In this document: one piece after another, positions 1-7,289 of the stretch
Layout: each line of letters starts with the position of its first letter
Numbering within the stretch: the stretch's first letter is position 1
From: Bacteroidales bacterium UBA1458
GTDB lineage: Bacteria; Bacteroidota; Bacteroidia; Bacteroidales; VadinHA17
Assembly (NCBI GenBank): GCA_002325785.1
Contig: DCSU01000052.1
Span: 40,674 to 48,899, forward strand
Direction of reading: 5' to 3'
DNA length: 8,226 nt
Notes under the pieces: model-generated
Seen by the model: only the letters and a program-made list of their open reading frames with translations
The model's database searches: none
What the model was told of the DNA's origin: nothing
Translations under genes and position numbers: made by a program

Positions 1-21
1 CGACAATCGACAATCGACAAT
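1..21. repeat. Tandem heptamer repeat, 3 perfect copies of CGACAAT
   Basis: Three identical head-to-tail copies of CGACAAT (ATTGTCG on the minus strand) fill bases 1-21. A single base separates them from the infB stop codon. The array begins at the window edge, so its true copy number is unknown. The unit is seven bases long and lies outside the reading frame, in what would be the 3' untranslated part of the infB message. Its function is unknown. Short heptameric tandem repeats are known from other bacteria (for example the STRR repeats of cyanobacteria), but I cannot tie this one to a named family. Confidence 0.8.
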
Positions 22-22
22 T

Positions 23-2929
23 CTACAAGGTTTTCTTCACCGATACGGTCTGGTACCCTTCGATGACGTCGCCGACATTGATGTCATTGAAGCCGTCAAT
101 GTTCAGGCCGCATTCATATCCAGATGTAACCTCCCTGACGTCATCCTTGAACCGTTTGAGTGAACCCAGGTCGCCGGTGTGAATAACGATACCGTCACGT
201 ATCACACGTATTTTTGTATTACGGGTAATCTTACCGTCGCGAACGAAGCATCCGGCTACAGTGCCTACTTTACCAATCCTGAACACCTCGCGTACCTCAA
301 CGGTGGCGATGATCTCTTCCTTGATCTCCGGAGAGAGCATGCCCTCCATGGCGGCCCTGATCTCCTCAATGGCATCATAGATGATTGAATAGAGACGGAT
401 GTCAATACCCTCCTTCTCAGCCAGTTTCCTGGCGCTTAGTGAAGGCCTCACCTGGAAGCCCAACACCACGGCGTTGGAGGCAGCAGCAAGAAGGATATCG
501 GATTCGGATATCTGTCCCACGGCCTTGTGGATGATGTTGACCTGAATCTCTTCGGTTGAGAGCTTGATCAGTGAATCACTCAGAGCCTCTACGGATCCGT
601 CAACATCGCCCTTGACAATAATATTGAGCTCCTGGAAGTTCCCTATCGCTATACGGCGTCCGATCTCATCGAGGGTGATATGCTTCTGGGTACGGAGTCC
701 CTGTTCCCTCTGCAGCTGTGCTCTCTTGGTGGCAATATCCTTAGCCTCCTTGTCGGATTCCATGACATTGAATTTGTCACCGGCCTGCGGGGCTCCGTTA
801 AGGCCAAGGATTAGCGCCGGCATAGCAGGTCCGGCCTCCGTCACCTTCACGTTGCGCTCATTATACATGGCTTTTATATGCCCGTAGCAGCTTCCTGCAA
901 GCACTACATCTCCCACCTTGAGTGTTCCGGCTTTGACAAGCACTGTTGCCACGAAGCCGCGTCCCTTGTCAAGTGACGATTCAATCACAGTACCCAGGGC
1001 CAGCTTTTCAGGGTTGGCTTTCAGTTCAAGCATCTCTGCCTGGAGAAGGATCTTCTCAAGAAGGAGATCGATGTTGATACCGCTTTTGGCCGATATCTCC
1101 TGAGACTGGTATTTGCCGCCCCACTCTTCCACCAGGAAGTTCATTGTGGCAAGTTCCTCACGTATTTTGTCGGGATTGGCAGTCTGCTTATCGATCTTGT
1201 TGATTGCAAATATAATTGGTACTCCTGCGGCATGGGCGTGGTTGATTGCCTCGCGGGTCTGCGGCATCACGCCGTCATCAGCCGCCACAACTATAATGAC
1301 AATGTCAGTAATCTGGGCTCCCCTGGCACGCATGGCCGTGAAAGCCTCATGACCGGGAGTATCAAGGAAAGTTATTACTTTTCCGTTATCAAGCATCACC
1401 CTGTATGCACCTATATGCTGGGTTATTCCACCGGCTTCACCTGCAATGACGTTGGTGTTCCTGATATAGTCAAGCAGTTTTGTCTTACCGTGGTCAACGT
1501 GTCCCATGACCGTCACAATTGGCGGGCGCGGCTCGAGGTTTGATGCATCGTCCTCAACTTCCCTGACTGCCTCCTGCAACTCGGCGCTGACAAACTCAAC
1601 CCCGAAGCCGAACTCTTCAGCCAGCATGGCCATCGTTTCGGCGTCAAGTCTCTGGTTGATTGATACTATCAGGCCGAGGCTCATGCATGTCGAAATGATA
1701 TCTATTACCGGCACATCCATCATTATTGCCAGCTCGTTGACAGAGACGAACTCGGTGACCTTGAGGGTGCTCTTTTCGAGTTCCATCTTGTCGGTATCAT
1801 CCTTCATTCTCTGGCTGACAGCGTCTCTCTTGTCACGACGGTACCTGGCCACCTTCGACTTGCTCTTGCTCATGAGCAGGTTGACATCCCTGATGTTCTT
1901 GTCAACATCATCCTTGTCGACCTCTGGTCGCAGTGTGCGGAATGACTTCTTCCTGTCGCCTCCGCGGTGATCGGTCCTCGGCGGAGCCTTCTTATCTTTT
2001 TTCGGATCTGTTGAGGGTGCAGGCGCCGAGGCATCTACTGCAACCTTTTCACGAGGTTTGGGTTTTATGCGTTCACGCTTCTTCCTGTCCTCATGCTTCT
2101 GACGTGCTTCGTTGGCCTGGTCACGACTTTTCTTGACCTCCGGTACCAGAATAATCTTGTCAACAATCTTCGGTCCGGCCAGTCTTTCATAGCCCGGACG
2201 GTATATCTCGGTCTCCTTTGGTTCAGGAGCGGTCACCGGTGCTTCAGGGGCGGGAGGCTCCACTGCCACCGGGGCAGGTGTCTCGGCTACCGGCTCGGGC
2301 TTGCTCACTGCGGGCTTGCCCATTTCAGGCTTAGCCTCGGCTTTGGCGGCTGCCAGCCTGGTTGCGGACTTACCGGGTTTGGTTTTCAGTTTGTCGAGAT
2401 CAACCTTTCCTACGACTTTCGGCTGCCTTGAATCTGAAGGTGCTTCAGGTGCAACGGGCTCAGGTAAGGGCTCAGGTGCAACAGTTTTTTCCACAGGGGC
2501 TTCGGGTTCTTGCTTTGCCGGTTTTGCAGGCGGAGTAAGATCAACTTTGCCAACGGTTTTGATCTCCGGCTTCCTGATCTCAGTACGGAGGTCAAGATGC
2601 TTCTTGACCCCTGAGATGTCTGTGATGAGAAACTCCTCATCAGGTTCGCCACTGTCACCTGTCTTACCGGACTCCATGTCATCTATGGAGAGTGACTTCT
2701 TGGGTGTAATCTTCTCCTTGAGAGCCAATTTCTCGGCATCCTTTTTTACACTGAGGTCGCCGCTGTACTCTTTGACTATCAGCGCATAACCCTCAGGCGG
2801 AATTTTGCCGTTGGGATCAGTGCTTATGTCAAACCCCTTTTTGTGAAGGAATTCGACAATAGTCTGTATCCCGACATTGAATTCGCGGGCTGCCTTGCTT
2901 AAACGTATGGCCTTCTTGTCTTCAGTCAT
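23..2929 (-). CDS. infB: Translation initiation factor IF-2
   Basis: This 968-residue GTPase places initiator fMet-tRNA on the 30S subunit and promotes 50S joining in the cytoplasm. Residues 1-55 are an IF2 N-terminal helical domain. Residues 85-345 form a disordered Pro/Ala/Lys/Glu linker with two VGKVDL motifs (126-131, 173-178). Residues 391-441 hold a second IF2_N-type segment. The G domain shows G1 GHVDHGKT (476-483), the G2 region GGITQHIGAY (500-509), G3 DTPGHE (523-528), G4 NKID (577-580) and G5 SAK (613-615). Domains II, III and the fMet-tRNA-binding C-terminal domain follow from about 640 to the end and look complete. Position 484, after the P-loop Thr, is Lys where Ser or Thr is usual. 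The start is the ATG preceding MTEDKKAIRLSK, which fits the family. A weak AAAGGT lies two bases upstream. The gene is last in the visible rimP-nusA-infB operon, with 61 bases separating it from nusA. The length suits Bacteroidota IF2, whose linkers are long. Confidence 0.98.
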   Translation of the reverse strand: MTEDKKAIRLSKAAREFNVGIQTIVEFLHKKGFDISTDPNGKIPPEGYALIVKEYSGDLSVKKDAEKLALKEKITPKKSLSIDDMESGKTGDSGEPDEEFLITDISGVKKHLDLRTEIRKPEIKTVGKVDLTPPAKPAKQEPEAPVEKTVAPEPLPEPVAPEAPSDSRQPKVVGKVDLDKLKTKPGKSATRLAAAKAEAKPEMGKPAVSKPEPVAETPAPVAVEPPAPEAPVTAPEPKETEIYRPGYERLAGPKIVDKIILVPEVKKSRDQANEARQKHEDRKKRERIKPKPREKVAVDASAPAPSTDPKKDKKAPPRTDHRGGDRKKSFRTLRPEVDKDDVDKNIRDVNLLMSKSKSKVARYRRDKRDAVSQRMKDDTDKMELEKSTLKVTEFVSVNELAIMMDVPVIDIISTCMSLGLIVSINQRLDAETMAMLAEEFGFGVEFVSAELQEAVREVEDDASNLEPRPPIVTVMGHVDHGKTKLLDYIRNTNVIAGEAGGITQHIGAYRVMLDNGKVITFLDTPGHEAFTAMRARGAQITDIVIIVVAADDGVMPQTREAINHAHAAGVPIIFAINKIDKQTANPDKIREELATMNFLVEEWGGKYQSQEISAKSGINIDLLLEKILLQAEMLELKANPEKLALGTVIESSLDKGRGFVATVLVKAGTLKVGDVVLAGSCYGHIKAMYNERNVKVTEAGPAMPALILGLNGAPQAGDKFNVMESDKEAKDIATKRAQLQREQGLRTQKHITLDEIGRRIAIGNFQELNIIVKGDVDGSVEALSDSLIKLSTEEIQVNIIHKAVGQISESDILLAAASNAVVLGFQVRPSLSARKLAEKEGIDIRLYSIIYDAIEEIRAAMEGMLSPEIKEEIIATVEVREVFRIGKVGTVAGCFVRDGKITRNTKIRVIRDGIVIHTGDLGSLKRFKDDVREVTSGYECGLNIDGFNDINVGDVIEGYQTVSVKKTL

Positions 2930-2990
2930 ATACCTTTATGATAACCTCTTAATAAGTCTTATGTCGTTTGTCCCTTAGCGGGAAAGCCGG

Positions 2991-4235
2991 TTATTCCTTG
3001 TCAAATTCTGACCTGAGGATATTAACAACTTCCTTGATAGTCTCCTCTTCCAGGTCTGTTCTCTTAACCAGGTCATGTATCGTCAGCCTGAGTACGCTAC
3101 GGGCAGTGTCACATCCGATAGCCTTAAGCTCATCAATGATCCATCCTTCGATCTCATCAGCGAACTCATCAAGAGAGACGTCTTCCTCATCCTCATTATC
3201 CGGTTCGCGGTAAACTTCTATGTCATAACCGGTAAGCTGGCCGGCAAGCTTGATGTTCAGACCGCCCTTACCGATGGCAAGTGAGACCTCACTGGGCTTC
3301 AGGTAGATCTCAGCCTTTTTGTCCGCTTCAATAAGTTTGATAGATGTTATCTTGGCGGGGTTAAGGGCCCTGCTGATGAAGAGCTGAATATTTGATGTGT
3401 AGTTGATAACATCAATGTTCTCATTCCGGAGTTCACGCACTATTCCGTGGATCCTTGAACCCTTCATACCTACGCATGCACCTACCGGGTCAATGCGTTC
3501 ATCATATGATTCCACTGCCACCTTGGCTCTCTCGCCGGGAACCCTGACAATCTTCCTGATGGTTATCAGACCGTCAAAGATCTCAGGCACCTCAAGCTCA
3601 AAGAGTCTCTCGAGGAAGACCGGAGATGTGCGGCTGAGGATGATGTTGGGGGTGTTGTTCTTCATCTCAACCCTGATTACCACCGCGCGGATGGTGTCAC
3701 CCTTGCGGAAATGGTCGGAGGGTATCTGTTCGGGTTTTGGCATGATTAGCTCATTGCCGTCATCATCAAGGACCAGCGTCTCGCGCTTCCACACCTGGTA
3801 GACCTCGCCGGTGACGATGTCGCCGATGCGGTCCTTGTATTTCAGATAGATATTGTTTTTTTCCAGGTCAAGGATACGTGCCACCAGGTTCTGCCTCAGC
3901 GCCAGTATCGCCCTGCGCCCGAAATCAAGGAACTTGACCTCGTCGGAAACCTCTTCGCCCACCTCATAGTCCTCATCAACCTTGTGAGCCTCGGTGAGGG
4001 GAATCTGGGTGTTAGGATCGGTGAACGCGTCATCTTCCACAACTTCCCGGTTACGCCAGATCTCGAAGTCGCCCTTGTCAATATTGACAATGATGTCAAA
4101 ATTATCAGCTGTGCCATATTTCTTGGCAAGCATACCCCTGAATACATCCTCAAGCACACTCATCATGGTGGGCCTGTCAATATTCTTCAGCTCCTTGAAC
4201 TCTGAAAAAGTATCTATGAGATTAACGTTTTCCAT
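2991..4235 (-). CDS. nusA: Transcription termination/antitermination factor NusA
   Basis: NusA binds RNA polymerase near the RNA exit channel and modulates pausing, intrinsic and Rho-dependent termination and antitermination. At 414 residues the order is: an N-terminal polymerase-binding domain (about 1-125), an S1 domain (about 134-200, beginning GDIVTGEVYQV), KH1 with VGMKGSR (255-261), KH2 with IGKGGLNIKLAG (321-332), an acidic stretch (345-362) and a short C-terminal helical segment (about 363-412, GWIIDELKAIGCDTARSVL). E. coli NusA is about 495 residues with two acidic repeats after KH2. The shorter form with one helical segment is, as I recall, usual in Bacteroidota, so I do not call it truncated. 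The ATG lies 17 bases downstream of the rimP stop, which suggests one transcript. No promoter is visible in that gap. Both KH GxxG loops are intact. Confidence 0.98.
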   Translation of the reverse strand: MENVNLIDTFSEFKELKNIDRPTMMSVLEDVFRGMLAKKYGTADNFDIIVNIDKGDFEIWRNREVVEDDAFTDPNTQIPLTEAHKVDEDYEVGEEVSDEVKFLDFGRRAILALRQNLVARILDLEKNNIYLKYKDRIGDIVTGEVYQVWKRETLVLDDDGNELIMPKPEQIPSDHFRKGDTIRAVVIRVEMKNNTPNIILSRTSPVFLERLFELEVPEIFDGLITIRKIVRVPGERAKVAVESYDERIDPVGACVGMKGSRIHGIVRELRNENIDVINYTSNIQLFISRALNPAKITSIKLIEADKKAEIYLKPSEVSLAIGKGGLNIKLAGQLTGYDIEVYREPDNEDEEDVSLDEFADEIEGWIIDELKAIGCDTARSVLRLTIHDLVKRTDLEEETIKEVVNILRSEFDKE

Positions 4236-4252
4236 TGTGGTAATCTGTTCTG

Positions 4253-4705
4253 TTATTTGAATGATATAATTACTTTAACTGACTTAACATCCTCAAAATT
4301 AAATGATCTGACTGTAGAAACAACCTCCTTGTTCTTCTGCCGGGTCTCCACCCTCAGATCAAATCCTCCCTTTGTGACATTCATCAGGGTCCCTTTTTCA
4401 CGGTCGCCTTCATTTGTCACCACATCAACCATTCTGCCTTCGTTCTTCAGGTACTGCCCGGAAACGAGGAGAGGCATCTCAAGGCCGGGAGATGAGACAT
4501 TCAGCTCATAGTCGCCACCTTCTTCACCGAGCTCACCGGTGATGAATTTGCTCAGCAATGCGCAGTCTTCAATTCTCACGCCTTCCGGTCTGTCAATGAG
4601 GACAGTGATACGTCCGGTGCTGCTCAGCCTCACATCAACGAGGAACATGCCGGTGCCACTGATATGACCCTCTGCAAGTTTCCTGATATGATCCTTTGTA
4701 ACCAT
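4253..4705 (-). CDS. rimP: Ribosome maturation factor RimP
   Basis: RimP is a small cytoplasmic factor that helps mature the 30S subunit. The protein is 150 residues, matching the usual 140-160. The N-terminal alpha/beta domain contains FLVDVRLSSTGRITVLIDRP (21-40) and the family hallmark YELNVSSPGLEMPL (66-79), a version of the common EVSSPGLDRPL. The C-terminal SH3-like barrel starts near residue 88, includes GTLMNVTKGGFDL (105-117) and ends with a beta strand (VKSVKVIISFK). It is the first gene of the minus-strand operon with nusA and infB, an arrangement conserved across most bacteria. The ATG is supported by family length and by a promoter about 65 bases upstream. No Shine-Dalgarno-like sequence precedes it. 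Its leader carries two adjacent hairpins (4714-4747). Confidence 0.96.
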   Translation of the reverse strand: MVTKDHIRKLAEGHISGTGMFLVDVRLSSTGRITVLIDRPEGVRIEDCALLSKFITGELGEEGGDYELNVSSPGLEMPLLVSGQYLKNEGRMVDVVTNEGDREKGTLMNVTKGGFDLRVETRQKNKEVVSTVRSFNFEDVKSVKVIISFK

Positions 4706-4713
4706 AGTCTGAT

Positions 4714-4747
4714 TTTTGATAACAAAATAGGGGACTTTTGTCCCCTA
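4714..4747 (-). promoter_or_regulatory. Tandem hairpins in the rimP-nusA-infB leader
   Basis: Read on the minus strand, TAGGGGAC-AAAA-GTCCCCTA (4747 down to 4728) is a perfect 8-bp stem with a 4-base loop. It is followed with no spacer by TTTTG-TTAT-CAAAA (4727 down to 4714), a 5-bp AT-rich stem with a 4-base loop. Only eight bases then remain before the rimP ATG. The first stem followed by a T-rich tract (TATTTTGTT) resembles a weak intrinsic terminator. It may instead be a leader structure affecting translation or message stability, or a DNA operator. The pairing is seen directly and the regulatory role is inferred. Confidence 0.6.
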
Positions 4748-4774
4748 GGCCGTCCGTACCCTTCTATTCGGGTG

Positions 4775-4805
4775 CAAAGATAATATCATTTTTTCAATAA
4801 TCAAA
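4775..4805 (-). promoter_or_regulatory. Bacteroidota-type promoter for rimP-nusA-infB
   Basis: On the minus strand a TTTG -33 element (4805-4802) is separated by exactly 19 bases from TATCTTTG (4782-4775). This matches the TAnnTTTG -7 consensus of the Bacteroidota primary sigma factor. Transcription would start near 4769, giving a leader of roughly 65 nt before the rimP ATG. Spacing and both elements match, so this is the best promoter candidate in the window. Confidence 0.75.
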
Positions 4806-4858
4806 AGAAGGATGAGGGGAAAAATTTACAAGAGTGTTGTATCTGAAGCTTTTCTGAG

Positions 4859-4887
4859 CTGATTATGGAAACAATTGAATAAATTTG
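4859..4887 (+). promoter_or_regulatory. Possible promoter for the HD-lpxD operon
   Basis: TAAATTTG at 4880-4887 is a full match to the TAnnTTTG -7 element. No good TTTG occurs 19-21 bases upstream; the nearest candidates are CTG at 4859-4861 (18-base spacing) and TTCTG at 4852-4856 (23-base spacing). A start near 4893 would give a leader of about 16 nt before the TTG start at 4910 and would exclude any more upstream start codon. The support rests on the -7 box alone. Confidence 0.4.
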
Positions 4888-4909
4888 CTGGCATAAAATC
4901 TGTGCCGTT

Positions 4910-6145
4910 TTGACGAACAAGAGAAAGATCATCAATGACCCGGTTTACGGGTTTATAAGTCTTCCAAGCGATCTTATCCATGATCTGGTCAGTCATCCCT
5001 GGTTCCAGAGGCTTCGCAACATCAGGCAGCTCGGGCTGTCGAGCTATGTCTATCCGGGTGCGGTCCACAGCCGTTTTCAGCACAGTCTGGGCGCCATGTA
5101 CCTTACGGGCCAGGCGGTGCATACACTCAGGACCAAAGGAATTGAGATATCTGTGGCGGAAGAGGAGTCAGTGCTGGCAGCTATACTGCTCCATGACATA
5201 GGCCACGGTCCCTTCTCCCATGCCCTGGAACATTCGCTGGTAGAGGAGATGCCCCATGAGATGATGTCTCTCCTCATCATGGAGGAGCTGAACCGCCAGA
5301 CAGGCGGCAGGCTGACAAATGCCATTGCCATTTTTCGCGGAGAGTACCCCAGGAGATTCTTTCATGACCTGATTACAGGCCAGATGGATATGGACAGGAT
5401 GGATTACCTTCGTCGCGACAGTTTTTTCACGGGTGTCATAGAGGGGTCAGTGGGCTCAGACAGGATCATCAGGATGCTGAACGTGGCCGACGACAGGCTG
5501 GTGGTGGATGAGAAGGGCATCTATTCCGTGGAGAAGTTTCTGATAGCCAGGCGTATGATGTACTGGCAGGTATATAACCACCGCACCGTGGTCTCGGCTG
5601 AAAAGCTACTTACCAGCCTGCTGGTCAGGGCAAGGGAGGTGACAGCAGCCGGCTTAAACCTTTTTGCCACTCCTGCGCTCGAATATTTTCTTCATGCCCG
5701 TCACAGAATTGAAAGTACAAGGGAGACGGCTGACCTGGTAAGACACTTCACCGATCTCGATGAGAGCGATATAATGTCTGCAACAAAAGTATGGATGTCA
5801 TGCAGTGACAGGGTGCTGGCTGACCTCTGCAGGAGGTTGGTCAACAGGGATCTGCTGGGCATTGAACTGCAGCGTAACCCCTTTGACGAAGCCAGGGTGG
5901 AAGAGATGCGCAGGGAGGCTGAACGGATACTGCATCTGAAAAAGGATGAGGTGAAGTATTATGTGAACACAGGCGACGTATATAACCAGACCTATGCGCC
6001 CGGTACCCCGGAGGTGCGTATCCTGCTCAAGAACGGTACAACCAGCGATATAACCTCTGTGTCAGACCTGTTCGACAAGGAGGCATTGTCAGAGAAGGTG
6101 ACCAAATATTACCTCTGTTACCCAAAAGAGATATTTTCAAATTAA
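4910..6145 (+). CDS. HD-domain phosphohydrolase, SAMHD1/dGTPase-like (COG1078 type)
   Basis: The 411-residue protein belongs to the HD superfamily of metal-dependent phosphohydrolases. The metal-binding set is visible: H58 in SRFQHSLG (54-61), H95-D96 in LLHDIGHGPFSH (93-104) and D162 in DMDRMDYLRRD (160-170). H99 and H104 align with the active-site histidines of SAMHD1, and R163 takes the place of its K312. Family members include dNTP triphosphohydrolases, but the substrate here cannot be fixed from sequence. No signal peptide or membrane segment is seen, so it is probably cytoplasmic. The start is TTG. The only possible start further upstream in this frame is a rare ATT at 4883, just after a stop at 4880-4882, and the next in-frame ATG lies inside the HD core. 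The N-terminus NKRKIINDPVYGFI is typical of the family. The gene is followed 12 bases later by lpxD, so the two are probably co-transcribed. I recall this neighbour pairing as common in Bacteroidota, but no direct role in lipid A synthesis is established. Confidence 0.92.
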   Translation: MTNKRKIINDPVYGFISLPSDLIHDLVSHPWFQRLRNIRQLGLSSYVYPGAVHSRFQHSLGAMYLTGQAVHTLRTKGIEISVAEEESVLAAILLHDIGHGPFSHALEHSLVEEMPHEMMSLLIMEELNRQTGGRLTNAIAIFRGEYPRRFFHDLITGQMDMDRMDYLRRDSFFTGVIEGSVGSDRIIRMLNVADDRLVVDEKGIYSVEKFLIARRMMYWQVYNHRTVVSAEKLLTSLLVRAREVTAAGLNLFATPALEYFLHARHRIESTRETADLVRHFTDLDESDIMSATKVWMSCSDRVLADLCRRLVNRDLLGIELQRNPFDEARVEEMRREAERILHLKKDEVKYYVNTGDVYNQTYAPGTPEVRILLKNGTTSDITSVSDLFDKEALSEKVTKYYLCYPKEIFSN

Positions 6146-6157
6146 ACAATACGGATT

Positions 6158-7198
6158 ATGGAATTTACAGCCGCAATGATTGCCGGACTACTTAACGGGA
6201 CCATAGATGGTGATCCCGGGACAAAGCTCAATACGATAGCCAGGATTGAAGAGGGTCATGCCGGTGCCCTCTCTTTTCTGTCAAACCCCAAATATGAGCC
6301 ATACATCTACACAACCGGGTCATCAGCTGTGCTGGTGAATAACGACTTCATTCCATCACGCGAGGTCTCTGCCACCCTGATCAGGGTGGCAGACCCCTAC
6401 CAGGCTCTTGCCCGGCTGCTGACGATATATGACGAGCAGTCAAGACCGGTGAAGAAGGGAATACACCCCACAGCCGTCATTGAGGAGAGCGCTGTCATTG
6501 GCAAAGAGGTCTACATCGGGGCGCATGCATACGTGTCAGACAAGGCTGTAATAGGCGATGGCTGCAGTATCTATCCCAATGTGTACATCGGCGACAACGT
6601 CAGGACGGGAAGGAACTGCACCTTCCATCCGGGGGTGAAGGTCTACAGGGACTGTCTTATCGGGAATGACTGTATCATTCATGCGGGGGCGGTGATTGGA
6701 TCTGACGGCTTCGGTTTTGCCCCGGTCAGCGATGCCAATTATATGAAGATACCACAAATAGGGAATGTCATTTTGGAAGACAGCGTGGAGATAGGCTCCA
6801 ACACGTGCATTGACAGGGCCACAATGGGGTCAACCGTTATCCGGCGGGGGGTGAAACTTGATAACCTTATTCAGGTAGGCCACAACGTTGAGATAGGAGA
6901 GAATACCGTAATTGCGGCTCAGACAGGGCTGGCAGGATCAACCAGGATAGGAAAGAACTGCATGTTTGGCGGACAGGTGGGCTTTTCCGGCCATCTGAGC
7001 ATAGCTGACGGTTGCAAAATCGGTGCCCAGGCGGGCATATTGAGTACCGTCAGCGAGGAAAACTCCGTTCTCCTGGGTTCTCCCGCCATGGATAGTAAAC
7101 AGTTCCTGAAAAGTTTCATCTACTTCAGAAAACTGCCTGACATGAACAGGAAAATTGACGAGCTTGCAAAATCTGTGGAATCTTTAAAAAACAGATAG
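6158..7198 (+). CDS. lpxD: UDP-3-O-acylglucosamine N-acyltransferase LpxD
   Basis: LpxD transfers a 3-hydroxyacyl chain from acyl carrier protein to the 2-amino group of UDP-3-O-acylglucosamine, the third step of lipid A synthesis. The 346 residues match the family (341 in E. coli). The N-terminal uridine-binding domain spans about 1-98 and includes GALSFLSNPKY (36-46). Residues 100-300 are hexapeptide repeats of the left-handed beta-helix type ([LIV]-G-x-x-x-x), for example IGKEVYIGAHAYVS and IGDGCSIYPNVYIG. The catalytic histidine is H242 in DNLIQVGHNVEIG (235-247), equivalent to E. coli H239. H279 in GGQVGFSGHL matches E. coli H276. The C-terminal helix (313-345), which packs the trimer and contacts ACP, is present. 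The product then goes to LpxH or an equivalent. The gene begins 12 bases after the HD stop. lpxC follows after 114 bases, with a possible promoter of its own. Confidence 0.97.
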   Translation: MEFTAAMIAGLLNGTIDGDPGTKLNTIARIEEGHAGALSFLSNPKYEPYIYTTGSSAVLVNNDFIPSREVSATLIRVADPYQALARLLTIYDEQSRPVKKGIHPTAVIEESAVIGKEVYIGAHAYVSDKAVIGDGCSIYPNVYIGDNVRTGRNCTFHPGVKVYRDCLIGNDCIIHAGAVIGSDGFGFAPVSDANYMKIPQIGNVILEDSVEIGSNTCIDRATMGSTVIRRGVKLDNLIQVGHNVEIGENTVIAAQTGLAGSTRIGKNCMFGGQVGFSGHLSIADGCKIGAQAGILSTVSEENSVLLGSPAMDSKQFLKSFIYFRKLPDMNRKIDELAKSVESLKNR

Positions 7199-7257
7199 TT
7201 CCATCGTTCCGGTCTAAAGGAAATTGTTTGATCATCACAGAGATGTGAGGGTTTCTG

Positions 7258-7289
7258 TTGTGTCGTTCGGAATTTTTTATTTTTCTTTG
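7258..7289 (+). promoter_or_regulatory. Possible internal promoter ahead of lpxC
   Basis: TTG at 7258-7260, a 21-base spacer and TTTCTTTG at 7282-7289 match the Bacteroidota pattern except for one base of the -7 box (T in place of A). The predicted start near 7296 would leave a 17-nt leader. The 114-base gap between lpxD and lpxC is long for this otherwise tight operon, which supports separate control. The region is T-rich, so a chance match is possible. Confidence 0.35.

Noticed and set aside
1..21. Left-edge repeat as part of a CRISPR array
   Set aside because: The units are seven bases long and contiguous with no spacers, so this is not a CRISPR structure.
1506..1970. Plus-strand open frame of 154 codons opposite infB
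   Set aside because: Mirror of the IF2 coding sequence. The translation is rich in Ser/Leu/Thr, no promoter or start signal is visible, and it overlaps a conserved coding region.
2301..2789. Long plus-strand open frame (162 codons) opposite the infB linker
   Set aside because: Antisense shadow of the Pro/Ala/Lys-rich IF2 linker. Its Ser/Gly/Leu-rich translation has no domain, and infB on the other strand is certain.
2971..2983. Small hairpin TCCC-TTAGC-GGGA in the nusA-infB gap
   Set aside because: The stem has four base pairs, cannot be extended, and no T-tract follows it. Too weak for a terminator or regulatory element.
3403..3801. Plus-strand open frame of 132 codons opposite nusA
   Set aside because: Lies wholly within the S1/KH coding part of nusA and shows no recognisable protein family.
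4883..4912. Alternative ATT start for the HD gene at 4883
   Set aside because: ATT starts are very rare, the added residues (ICWHKICAV) have no family match, and the position overlaps the likely -7 promoter box.
4826..5122. Minus-strand open frame of 98 codons overlapping the HD gene start
   Set aside because: It reads antisense through the conserved HD N-terminus and covers the divergent promoter region, and its product is unrecognisable.
7235..7248. Stem-loop TCACA-GAGA-TGTGA between lpxD and lpxC, considered as a terminator or CRP site
   Set aside because: The stem has only 5 bp and no T-run follows. The half-sites are in the opposite order to a CRP site (TGTGA...TCACA), and short pairings like this occur often by chance.
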